64,000 nucleotides of DNA from Salticus scenicus (Eukaryota > Arthropoda > Arachnida > Araneae > Salticidae), in contig OZ005648.1 of assembly GCA_963930645.1 (NCBI GenBank), positions 4,850,131 to 4,914,130 of the forward strand, in the 5' to 3' direction. Shown here piece by piece: positions 1-12,219 of the stretch. A program made the translations under genes and the position numbers. Under the pieces are notes generated by a model. It made no database searches. It had not been told where the DNA came from and worked only from the letters and a program-made list of their open reading frames with translations. The stretch's first letter is position 1. Each line of letters starts with the position of its first letter.

Positions 1-3000
1 ATTTGTAGTCTTTGTTTATATTTGTAGTCTTTGTTTACATATAGAGCCTTTGTTTACATTTAGAGTATTTGTTTACATATGTAGTCTTTGTTTACCTTTA
101 GAATCCTTGCTTACATTTGTAGTCTTTGTTTACATTTCGAGTCTCTTTACATTTAGTGTCTTTGTTTAAATTTAGATTTTTTGTTTACATTTTTAGACTT
201 TTTTATATTTAGAGTGTTTGCATTTAGTTCCTTTGTTTACATTTGTAGTCTTTGTTTACCTTTAGAGTCTCTTTACATTTAGTGTCTTTGTTTAAATTTA
301 GATACTTTGTTTACATTTGTAGACTTTGTTTACATTTAGAATGTTTACATTTAGTGCCTTTGTTTACGTTCGTATTCTTTGTTTACATGTGTAATCTTTG
401 TTTATATTTAGAGTCTTTGTTTACATTTGTAGTCTTTCTTTACATTTAGAGTACTTGTTTACATTTAGAGTCTTTGTTTACGTTTGTAGTATTTATTTAC
501 ATGTGTAATCTTTGTTTCCATTTAGAGTCTTTGTTTATATTTGTAATCTTTGTTTTCATTTACAGCCTTTTTCTCATTCGTAGTCTTTGTTTACATTTGT
601 TGTCTTTGTTTACATACAGAGCGTATTTTAATTTGCACTCTTTGTTTCCACGTATTTCTTTACATTTAGAGTCTTTGTTTATATTTAGAGTCTTTGTTTA
701 CATTTACACTCTTTGTTTACATTTTGAGTCTCTTAACATTTGTGCTCTTTGTTTACATTTGTAATCTGTTTACATTTAGAGCTTTGTTTACATTTGTTGT
801 CTGTGTTTACATTTAGAGTCAGTTTTAATTTGTAGTCTATGTTTACATTTGCAGTCTTTGTTTACAGTTGTAGTCTTTGTTTACATTTAATGTCTGTTAA
901 CATTTGTGCTCTTTGTTTAATTTTGTATTCTTTGTTTACATTTGTAGTCCGCTTACATTTAGATTCTTTGTTTAAATTTAGAGGCTTTGTTTAAATTTGT
1001 AGTCTGTTTACATTTAGAGCCTTTGTTTACATTTGTAGTCTTTCTTTAAATTTGTAGTCTTTGTTTACATTTGTAGTCTTTGTTTAGATATAGAGCCTTT
1101 GTTTACATTTAGAGTATTTGTTTACATATGTAGTCTTTGTTTACCTTTAGATTCCTTGTTTACATTTGTAGTCGTTGTTTACATTTGTAGTGTTTGTATA
1201 CATTTCGAGTCTCTTTACATTTAGTGTCTTTGTTTAAATTTAGATTCTTTGTTTACATTTTTAGACTTTTTTATATTTAGAGTGTTTACATTTAGTTCCT
1301 TTGTTTACATTTGTAGTCTTTGTTTACCTTTAGAGTCCTTGTTTACATTTGTAGTCATTGTTTACATTTGTAGTCTTTGTTTACATTTCGAGTCTCTTTA
1401 CATTTAGTGTCTTTGTTTAAATTTAGATACTTTGTTTACATTTGTAGACTTTGTTTACATTTAGTGCCTTTGTTTACGTTCGTAGTCTTTGTTTACATGT
1501 GTAATCTTTGTTTCAATTTAGAGTCTTTGTTTATATTTGTAGTCTTTGTTTACATTTGTTATCTTTGCTTAAATCTGTTGTCTTTGTTTACATACAGAGC
1601 CTGTTTAAATTTGCACTCTTTTTTTACATGTCTTTGTTTACATTTAGAGACTGTTTACATTTTTAGTCTGTTAACATTTGTGCACTTTGTTTACATTTGT
1701 AGTCCGCTTACATTTAGATTCTTTGTTTATTTTTAAAGGCTTTGTTTAAATTTGTAGTATGTTTACATTTAGAGCCTTTGTTTACATTTGTAGTCTTTCT
1801 TTACCTTTAGAGTCTATGCTTACATTTACAATATTTGTTTACATTTAGAGATTTTGTTTACAGTTAGAGTCTGTTTACATTTGTAGTCTTTGTTTACATT
1901 TCGAGTGTTTGTTTACAATTAGAGCCTTTGTTTACATTCCGAGTCTTTGTTTACATTTGTAGACTTTGTTTACAATTAGATTCCTTGTTTACATTTAGAG
2001 TCTTAGTTTACATTTCGAGTCTCTTTACATTTAGAATCTTTGTTTACATTTGTAGTCTTTGTTTACATTTGTAATTCTTGTTTACATTTAGATTCTGTTT
2101 ACATTTAGTGATTTTGTTTACATTTAGTTACTTTGTTTACATTTGTAGATTTTGTTTACATTTAGAGACTTTACATTTAGTGCCTTTGTTTACATTTTTA
2201 GTCTTTGTTTATATTTAGAGTCTTTGTTTACATTTGTAGTCTTTCTTCACATTTAGAGTACTTGTTTACATTTAGAGTCTTTGTTTACATTTGTAGTCTT
2301 TATTTACATGTGTAATCTTTGTTTCCATTTAGAGTCTTTGTTTATATTTGTAATCTTTGTTTTCATTTAGAGCCTTTTTCTCATTCGTAGTCTTTGTTTA
2401 CATTTGTTGTCTTTGTTTACATACAGAGCCTATTTAAATTTGCACTCTTTGTTTCCACGTATTTGTTTACATTTAGAGTCTTTGTTTATATTTTGAGCCT
2501 TTGTTTACATTTACACTCTTTGTTTACATTTTGAGTCTCTTAACATTTGTGCTCTTTGTTTACATCTGTAATCTGTTTACATTTAGAGCTTTGTTTACAT
2601 TTGTTGTCTGTGTTTACATTTAGAGTCAGTTTACATTTGTAGTCTATGTTTACATTTGCAAAGTTTGTTTACATTTGTAGTCTTTGTTTACATTTAATGT
2701 CTGTTAACATTTGTGCTCTTTGTTTAATAATTTTGTATTCTTTGTTTACATTTGTAGTCCGCTTACATTTAGATTCTTTGTTTAAATTTAGAGGCTTTGC
2801 TTAAATTTGTAGTCTGTTTACATTTAGAGCTTTTGTTTACATTTGTAGTCTTATAGAGCCTTTGTTTACATTTAGAGTATTTGTTTACATATGTAGTCTT
2901 TGTTTACCTTTAGAGTCCTTGTTTACATTTGTAGTCTTTGTTTACATTTCGAGTCTCTTTACATTTAGTGTCTCTGTTTAAATTTAGATTCTTTGTTTAC

Positions 3001-6000
3001 GTTTTTAGACTTTTTTATATTTAGAGTGTTTACATTTAGTGCCTTTGTTTACATTTGTAGACTTTGTTTACCTTTAGAGTCCTTGTTTACATTTGTAGTC
3101 ATTGTTTACATTTGAAGTCTTTGTTTACATTTCGAGTCTCTTTACATTTAGTGTCTTTGTTTAAATTTAGATACTTTGTTTACATTTGTAGACTTTGTTT
3201 ACATTTAGAATGTTTACATTTAGTGCCTTTGTTTACGTTCGTAGTCTTTGTTTACATGTGTAATCTTTGTTTCAATTTAGAGTTTTTGTTTATATTTGTA
3301 GTCTTTGATTACATTTGTTATCTTTGTTTACATTTGTTGTCTTTGTTTAAATACAGAGCCTGTTTAAATTTGCACTCTTTGTTTACATGTCTTTGTTTAC
3401 ATTTAGAGACTGTTTACATTTTTAGTCTGTTAACATTTGTGCAATTTGTTTACATTTGTAGTCCGCTTACATATAGATTCTTTATTTATTTTTAAAGGCT
3501 TTGTTTAAATTTGTAGTCTGTTTACATTTAGAGCCTTTGTATACATTTGTAGTCTTTCTTTACCTTTAGAGTCTATATTTACATCTACAATATTTGTTTA
3601 CATTTAGAGATTTTGTTTACAGTTAGAGTCTGTTTACATTTGTAGTCTTTGTTTACATTTCGAGTGTTTGTTTACAATTAGAGCCTTTGTTTACATTCAG
3701 AGTCTTTGTTTACATTTGTAGTCTTTGTTTACAATTAGATTCCTTGTTTACATTTAGAGTCTTAGTTTACATTTCGAGTTTCTTTACATTTAGAATCTTT
3801 GTTTACATTTGTAGTCTTTGTTTACATTTAGATTCTGTTTACATTTAGTGACTTTCTTTACATTTAGATACTTTGTTTACATTTGTAGATTTTGTTTACA
3901 TTTAGAGTGTTTACATTTAGGGCCTTTGTTTACATTTGTAGTCTTTCTTTACATTTAGAGTACTTGTTTACATTTAGAGTCTTTGTTTACGTTAGTAGTC
4001 TTTATTTACATGTGTAATCTTTGTTTCCATTTAGAGTCTTTGTTTATATTTGTAATCTTTGTTTTCATTTAGAGCCTTTTTCTCATTCGTAGTGTTTGTT
4101 TACATTTGTTGTCTTTGTTTACATACAGAGCCTATTTAAATTTGCACTCTTTGTTTCCACGTATTTGTTTACATTTAGAGTCTTTGTTTATATTTTGAGT
4201 CTTTGTTTACATTTGTAGTCTTTGTTTACATTTAATGTCTGTTAACATTTGTGCTCTTTGTTTAATTTTGTATTGTTTGTTTACATTTGTAGTCCGCTTA
4301 CATTTAGATTCTTTGTTTAAATTTAGAGGCTTTGTTTAAATTTATAGTTTGTTTACAATTAGAGCCTTTGTTTACATTTGTAGTCTTTCTTTAAATTTGT
4401 AGTTTTTGTTTACATCTGTAGTCTTTGTTTACATATAGTGCCTTTGTTTACATTTTTAGTCTTTGTTTACATTTCGAGTCTCTTTACATTTAGTGTCTTT
4501 GTTTAAATTTAGATTCTTTGTTTACAATTTTAGACTTTTTTATATTTAGAGTGTTCTTATTTACATATGTAGTCATTGTTTACATTTGTAGTCTTTTTTT
4601 ACATTTAAATTCTTTGTTTACATTAAAATTCTTTGTTTACATTTGTAGTCTTTGTTTACATTTCGAGTCTCTTTACATTTAGTGTCTTTGTTTAAATTTA
4701 GATACTTTGTTTACATTTGTAGACTTTGTTTACATTTAGAATATTTACATTTAGTGCCTTTGTTTACGTTCGTAGTCTTTGTTTACATTTGTAGATTTTG
4801 TTTACATTTAGAGTGTTTACATTTAGTGCCTTTGTTTACATTTTTAGTCTCTGTTTACATTTAGAGTCTTTCTTTAGATTTGTAGTCTTTCTTTACATTT
4901 GGAGTACTTGTTTATATTTAGAGTCTTTTTTTACCTTTGTAGTCTTTATTTACATGTGTAATCTTTGTTTCATTTTAGAGTCTTTGTTTATATTTGTAAT
5001 CTTTGTTTTCATTTAGAGCCTTTTTCTCATTCGTAGTCTTTGTTTACATTTGTTGTCTTTGTTTACATACAGAGCGTATTTAAATTTGCACTCTTTGTTT
5101 CCACGTATTTGTTTATATTTAGATTCTTTGTTTATATTTTGAGTCTTTGTTTACATTTACACTCTTTGTTTACATTTTGAGTCTCTCAACATTTGTGTAC
5201 TTTGTTTACATTTGTAATCTGTTTACATTTAAAGCTTTATTTACATTTGTTGTCTGTGTTTACATTTAGAGTCAGTTTACATTTGTAGTCTATGTTTACA
5301 TTTGCAGTCTTTGTTTACATTTGTAGTCTTTGTTTACATTTAAGGTCCGTTAACATTTGTGCTCTTTGTATAATTTTGTATTCTTTGTTTACATTTGTAG
5401 TCCGCTTACATTTAGATTCTTTGTTTAAATTTTGAGGCTTTGTTTAAATTTGTAGTCTGTTTACATTTAGAGCCTTTGTTTACATTTGTAGTCTTTCTTT
5501 ACCTTTAGAGTCTATGTTTACATTTACAATATTTGTTTAAATTTAGAGATTTTATTTACAGTTAGAGTCTGTTTACATTTGTAGTCTTTGTTTACATTCA
5601 GAGTCTTTGTTTACATTTGTAGTCTTTGTTTACAATTAGATTCCTTGTTTACATTTAGAGTCTTAGTTTGTATTTCGAGTCTCTTTACATTTAGAATCTT
5701 TGTTTACATTTGTAGTCTTTGTTTACATTTAGATTATGTTTACATTTAGTGACTTTCTTTACATTTAGATACTTTGTTTACATTTGTAGATTTTGTTTAC
5801 ATTTAGAGTGTTTACATTTAGTGCCTATGTTTACATTTTTAGTCTTTGTCTACATTTAGAGTCTTTGTTTACATTTGTATTTTTTGTTTACATTTAGAGT
5901 ATTTGTTTACATTTAGAGTCTTTGTTTACGTTTGTAGTCTTTATTTACATGTGTAATCATTGTTTCCATTTAGAGTCTTTGTTTATATTTGTAATCTTTG

Positions 6001-7400
6001 TTTTCATTTTGAGCCTTTTTCTCATTCGTAGTCTTTGTTTACATTTGTTGTCTTTGTTTACATACAGAGCCTATTTAAATTTGCACTCCTTGTTTCCACG
6101 TATTTGTTTACATTTAGAGTCTTTGTTTATATTTTGAGTCTTTGTTTACATTTACACTCTTTGTTTACATTTTGAGTCTCTTAACATCTATGCTCTTTGT
6201 ATACATTTGTAATTTGTTTACATTTAGAGCTTTGTTTACATTTGTTGTCTGTGTTTACATTTAGAGTCAGTTTACATTTGTAATCTATGTTTACATTTGC
6301 AGTCTTTGTTTACATTTGTAGTTTTGTTTACATTTAATGTCTGTTAACATTTGTGCTCTTTGTTTACGTTTAAATTCTTTGTTTACATTTGTAGTCTTTG
6401 TTTACATTTAAATTCTTTATTTACGTTTGTGGTCTTTGTTTACTTTCGAGTCTCTTTATGTTTAGTGTCTTTGTTTAAATTTAGATACTTAGTTTACATT
6501 TGTAGACTTTGTTTACATTTAGTATGTTTACATTTAGTGCCTTTGTTTACGTTCGTAGTCTTTGTTTACATGTTTAATCTTTGTTTCAATTCAGTCTTTG
6601 TTTATATTTGTAGTCTTTGTTTACATTTGTTATCTTTGTTTACATTTGTTGTCTTTGTTTACATACAGAGCCTGTTTAAATTTGCACTCTTTGTTTACAT
6701 GTCTCTGCTTACATATAGAGACTGTTTACATTTTTAGTCTGTTAACATTTGTGCACTTTGTTTACATTTGTAGTCCGCTTACATTTAGTTTCTTTGTTTA
6801 CTTTTAAAGGCTATGTTTAAATTTGTAGTCTGTTTACATTTTTACATTTAGAGCCTTTGTTTACATTTGTAGTCTTTGTTTACATTTACACTCTTTGTTT
6901 GCATTTTGAGTCTCTTAACATTTGTGCTCTTTGTTTACATTTGTAATCTGTTTACATTTAGAGCTTTGTTTACTGTGTTATTTGTTGTCTGTGTTTACAT
7001 TTAGAGTCAGTTTACTTTTGTAGTCTATGTTTACATTTGCAGTCTTTGTTTACATTTGTAGTCTTTGTTTACATTTAATGTCTGTTAACATTTGTGCTCA
7101 TTGTTTAATTTTGTATTCTTTGTTTACATTTGTAGTCCGCTTACATTTAGATTCTTTGTTTAAATTTAGAGGCTTTGTTTAAATTTGTAGTCTGTTTACA
7201 TTTAGAGCCTTTTTTTACATTTGTAGTCTTTCTTTAAATTTGTAGTCTTTGTTTACATATAGAGCCTTTGTTTACATTTAGAGTATTTGTTTACATATGT
7301 AGTCTTTGTTTACCTTTAGAGTCCTTGTTTACATTTGTAGTCATTGTATACATTTGTAGTCTTTGTTTACATTTCGAGTCTCTTTACATTTAGTGTCTTT
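1..7400 (+). repeat. Irregular 19-bp satellite array
   Basis: Tandem array of a monomer close to TTTGTTTACATTTGTAGTC with common variants (TTTAGAGTC, TTTCGAGTC, TTTAGTGCC and units 1-4 bp shorter). The strand is very T-rich and poor in C. Blocks of several hundred bases recur with changing spacing: the stretch around 1377 recurs near 3064, 4652 and 6351. There is thus loose higher-order structure without a fixed period. The 19-bp period makes every frame cycle through a 19-residue pattern (three monomers), giving short frames rich in F, L, V, Y and C. They start and stop at monomer variants and I do not treat them as genes. The right limit is approximate, where the regular 2.18-kb repeat begins. 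Confidence 0.95.
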
Positions 7401-10400
7401 GTTTAAATTTAGATTCTTTGTTTACATTTTTAGGACTTTTTTATATTTAGAGTGTTTACATTTAGTGCCTTTGTTTACATTTGTAGCCTTTGTTTACCTT
7501 TTGAGTCCTTGTTTACATATGTAGTCATTGTTTACATTTGTAGTCTTTTTTTACATTTAAATTCTTTCTTTACATTTGTAGACTTTGTTTACATTTAGAC
7601 TGTTTACATTTAGTGCCTTTGTTTACGTTCGTAGTCTTTGTTTACATGTGTAATCTTTGTTTCAATTTAGAGCCTTTGTTTATATTTGTAGTCTTTGTTT
7701 ACATTTGTTATCTTTGTTTACATTTGTTGTCTTTGTTTACATACAGAGCCTCTTTAAATTTGCACTCTTTGTTTACATGTCATTGTTTACATTTAGAGAC
7801 TGTTTACATTTTTAGTCTGTTAACATTTGTGCACTTTGTTTACATTTCTAGTCCGCTTACATTTAGATTCTTTGTTTATTTTTAAAGGCTTCGTTTAAAT
7901 TTGTAGTCTGTTTACATTTAGAGCCTTTGTTTACATTTGTAGTCTTTCTTTACCTTTAGAGTCTATGTTTACATTTACAATATTTGTTTACATTTAGAGA
8001 TTTTGTTTACAGTTAGAGTCTGTTTACATTTGTAGTCTTTGTTTACATTTAGAGTTTGTTTAAAATTAGAGCTTTTGTTTACATTCAGAGTCTTTGTTTA
8101 CATTTGTAGTCTTTGTTTACAATTAGATTTCTTGTATACATTTAGAGTCTTAGTTTACATTTCGAGTCTCTTTACATTTAGAATCTTTGTTTACATTTGT
8201 AGTCTTTGTTTACATTTAGATTCTTTGTTTACGTTTGTAGTATTTATCTACATGTGTAATCTTTGTTTCCAGTTAGAGTCTGTTTATATTTGTAATCTTT
8301 GTTTTCATTTAGAGCTTTTTTCTCACTCGTAGTCTTTGTTTACATTTGTTGTCTTTGTTTACATACAGAGCGTATTTAAATTTGCACTCTTTGTTTCAAC
8401 TTATATGGTTACATTTACACTCTTTGTTTACATTTTGAGTCTCTTAACATTTGTGCTCTTTGTTTACATTTGTAATCTGTTTACATTTAGAGCTTTGTTT
8501 ACATTCGTTTTCTGTGTTTACATTTAGAGTCAGTTTACATTTGTAGTCTATGTTTACATTTGCAGTCTTTGTTTACATTTGTAGTCTTTGTTTACATTTA
8601 ATGTCTGTTAACATTTGTGCTCTTTGTTTAATTTTGTATTCTTTGTTTACATTTGTAGTCCGCTTACATTTAGATTCTTTGTTTAAATTTTGAGGCTTTG
8701 TTTAAATTTGTAGTCTGTTTACATTTAGAGCCTTTGTTTACATTTGTAGTCTTTCTTTAAATTTGTAGTCTTTGTTTACATTTGTAGTCTTTGTTTACAT
8801 ATAGAGCCTTTGTTTACATATAGAGCCTTTGTTTACATTTAGAGTATTTGTTTACATATGTAGTCTTTGTTTACCTTTAGCGTCCTAGTTTACATTTGTA
8901 GTCATTGTTTACATTTGTAGACTTTGATTACATTTAGAATGTTTACATTTAGTGCCTTTGTTTACGTTCGTAGTCTTTGTTTACATGTGTAATGTTTGTT
9001 TCAATTTAGAGTCTGTTTCAATTTGTAGTCTTTGTTTACATTTGTTATCTTTGTTTACATTTGTTGTCTTTGTTTACACACAGAGCATGTTTAAATTTGC
9101 ACTCTTTGTTTACATGTCTTTGTTTAAATTTGTAGTCTGTTTACATTTAGAGCCTTTGTTTACATTTGTAGTCTTTCTTTAAATTTGTAGTCTTTGTTTA
9201 CATTTCGAGTCTGTTTCCATTTAGTGTCTTTGTTTATATTTAGAATCTTTGTTTACATTTGTAGTCTTTGTTTACATTTAGATTCTGTTCACATTTAGTG
9301 ATTTTGTTTACATTTAGATTCTTTGTTTACATTTGTAGATTTTGTTTACATTTAGAGAGTTTACATTTAGTGCCTTTGTTTACATTTTTAGTCTTTGTTT
9401 ATATTTAGAGTCTTTGTTTACATTTCAAGTCTCTTTCTATTTAGTGTCTTTGTTTATATTTAGATTCTTTGTTTACATTTTTAGACTTTTTTATATTTAG
9501 AGTGTTTACATTTAGTGCCTTTGTTTACATTTGTAGTCTTTGTTTACCTTTAGAGTCCTTCTTTACATATGTAGTCATTGTTTACATTTGTAGTTTTGTT
9601 TTACATTTAAATTCTTTGTTTACATTTGTAGTCTTTGTTGACATTTAAATTCTTTGTTTACATTTGTAGTCTTTGTTTACATTTCGAGTCTCTTTACATT
9701 AAGTGTCTTTGTTTAAACTTAGATACTTTGTTTACATTTGTAGACTTTGTTTACATTTAGAATGTTTACATTTTGTGCCTTTGTTTATGTTCGTAGTCTT
9801 TGTTTACATGTGTAATCTTTGTTTCAATTTAGAGCCTTTGTTTATATTTGTAGTCTTTGTTTACATTTGTTATCTTTGTTTACATTTGTTGTCTTTGTTT
9901 ACATACAGAGCCTCTTTAAATTTGCACTCTTTGTTTACATGTCTTTGTTTACATTTAGAGACTGTTTACATTTTTAGTCTGTTAACATTTGTGCACTTTG
10001 TTTACATTTCTAGTCCGCTTACATTTAGATTCTTTGTTTATTTTTAAAGGCTTCGTTTAAATTTGTAGTCTGTTTACATTTAGAGCCTTTGTTTACATTT
10101 GTAGTCTTTCTTTACCTTTAGAGTCTATGTTTACATTTACAATATTTGTTTACATTTAGAGATTTTGTTTACAGTTAGAGTCTGTTTACATTTGTAGTCT
10201 TTGTTTACATTTAGAGTTTGTTTAAAATTAGAGCTTTTGTTTACATTCAGAGTCTTTGTTTACATTTGTAGTCTTTGTTTACAATTAGATTTCTTGTATA
10301 CATTTCGAGTCTTAGTTTACATTTCGAGTCTCTTTACATTTAGAATCTTTGTTTACATTTGTAGTCTTTGTTTACATTTAGATTCTTTGTTTACGTTTGT

Positions 10401-11883
10401 AGTATCTATCTACATGTGTAATCTTTGTTTCCAGTTAGAGTCTCTTTATATTTGTAATCTTTGTTTTCATTTAGAGCTTTTTTCTCATTCGTAGTCTTTG
10501 TTTACATTTGTTGTCTTTGTTTACATACAGAGCGTATTTAAATTTGCACTCTTTGTTTCAACGTATATGGTTACATTTACACTCTTTGTTTACATTTTGA
10601 GTCTCTTAACATTTGTGCTCTTTGTTTACATTTGTAATCTGTTTACATTTAGAGCTTTGTTTACATTTGTTTTCTGTGTTTACATTTAGAGTCAGTTTAC
10701 ATTTGTAGTCTATGTTTACATTTGCAGTCTTTGTTTACATTTGTAGTCTTTGTTTACATTTAATGTCTGTTAACATTTGTGCTCTTTGTTTTATTTTGTA
10801 TTCTTTGTTTACATTTGTAGTCCGCTTACATTTAGATTCTTTGTTTAAATTTTGAGGCTTTGTTTAAATTTGTAGTCTGTTTACATTTAGAGCCTTTGTT
10901 TACATTTGTAGTCTTTCTTTAAATTTGTAGTCTTTGTTTACATTTGTAGTCTTTGTTTACATATAGAGCCTTTGTTTACATTTAGAGTATTTGTTTACAT
11001 ATGTAGTCTTTGTTTACCTTTAGAGTCCTAGTTTACATTTGTAGTCATTGTTTACATTTGTAGACTTTGATTACATTTAGAATGTTTACATTTAGTGCCT
11101 TTGTTTACGTTCGTAGTCTTTGTTTACATGTGTAATGTTTGTTTCAATTTAGAGTCTGTTTCAATTTGTAGTCTTTGTTTACATTTGTTATCTTTGTTTA
11201 CATTTGTTGTCTTTCTTTACACACAGAGCATGTTTAAATTTGCACTCTTTGTTTACATGTCTTTGTTTAAATTTGTAGTCTGTTTACATTTAGAGCCTTT
11301 GTTTACATTTGTAGTCTTTCTTTAAATTTGTAGTCTTTGTTTACATTTCGAGTCTCTTTCCATTTAGTGTCTTTGTTTATATTTAGAATCTTTGTTTACA
11401 TTTGTAGTCTTTGTTTACATTTAGATTCTGTTTACATTTAGTGATTTTGTTTACATTTAGATTCTTTGTTTACATTTGTAGATTTTGTTTACATTTAGAG
11501 AGTTTACATTTAGTGCCTTTGTTTACATTTTTAGTCTTTGTTTATATTTAGAGTCTTTGTTTACATTTCAAGTCTCTTTCCATTTAGTGTCTTTGTTTAT
11601 ATTTAGATTCTTTGTTTACATTTTTAGACTTTTTTATATTTAGAGTGTTTACATTTAGTGCCTTTGTTTACATTTGTAGTCTTTGTTTACCTTTAGAGTC
11701 CTTGTTTACATATGTAGTCATTGTTTACATTTGTAGTTTTGTTTTACATTTAAATTCTTTGTTTACATTTGTAGTCTTTGTTGACATTTAAATTCTTTGT
11801 TTACATTTGTAGTCTTTGTTGACATTTAAATTCTTTGTTTACATTTGTAGTCTTTGTTTACATTTCGAGTCTCTTTACATTTA
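7401..11883 (+). repeat. Satellite array, 2.18-kb higher-order repeat (left part)
   Basis: Same 19-bp monomer, arranged in a higher-order repeat. One landmark stretch (monomers starting at 8039) recurs at 10201 and, beyond the inserted Harbinger, at 23394. A second landmark at 8952 recurs at 11095. Spacing 8039-10201 is 2,162 bp. Spacing 10201-23394 is 13,193 bp, which is 2,180 bp once the 11,010-bp transposon and one 3-bp target copy are removed. The end at 11883 is the Harbinger insertion point, inside the sequence TTTACATTTAGTGTC. The left limit is approximate. Confidence 0.9.
11881..11883. other. Target site duplication TTA (left)
   Basis: TTA immediately precedes the GGGCCGTATTC terminus and is repeated at 22894-22896. 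The uninterrupted satellite at about 25071-25095 reads TTTACATTTAGTGTC in the same context, so this is a true 3-bp duplication of the PIF/Harbinger type. Confidence 0.93.
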
Positions 11884-11933
11884 GGGCCGTATTCAACAAA
11901 CTTCATTGATCGAGGATTAAACCATGGATCAGC
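11884..11933 (+). repeat. Harbinger left terminal inverted repeat
   Basis: Begins GGGCCGTATTCAACAAACTT and aligns, with one gap and about a dozen mismatches over 50 bp, to the reverse complement of 22844-22893. The best-kept blocks are GTATTCA, AGGATTAAACC and GGATCAGC. Confidence 0.88.
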
Positions 11934-11966
11934 AAATCCGAGAATCAAAGCTAACACTGGATTAAA
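11914..11966 (+). promoter_or_regulatory. Subterminal GGATTAAA motifs, left end
   Basis: GGATTAAA occurs at 11914-11921 and 11959-11966, and in inverse orientation near the right end. By analogy with Harbinger elements whose Myb-like protein binds subterminal sites and recruits the transposase, these are candidate binding sites. The repetition is seen in the sequence; the role is inferred. Confidence 0.4.
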
Positions 11967-12219
11967 TTCCTACGGTATTCACCAACAGCCGATTACGTGA
12001 TCCATGAATTAACTGGAAGAGAAATAAAAGCTTCGTTTTGATTGGCCAAGAACGAAGATAGCATTTATTCACCATTCGGCTTCAATTAACTAATCAATCG
12101 GATTAGAAGATTAGAAAGGGAAGAAGCAAATTGGCAACACTGATACACGGTTCGCTCTTGTTTACAACCTTGTTGTTTACCTCGTGTATCCTAATCCGTG
12201 CTCGTTTACTTGGCTTTTG

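Noticed and set aside
252..449. Open frames of 60-143 codons throughout the satellite, translating to F/L/V/Y/C-rich repeats
   Set aside because: They follow the 19-bp period (19-residue cycle), recur only where the DNA itself is repeated, mostly lack a true ATG and have no domain. Membrane-like composition comes from T-rich codons.
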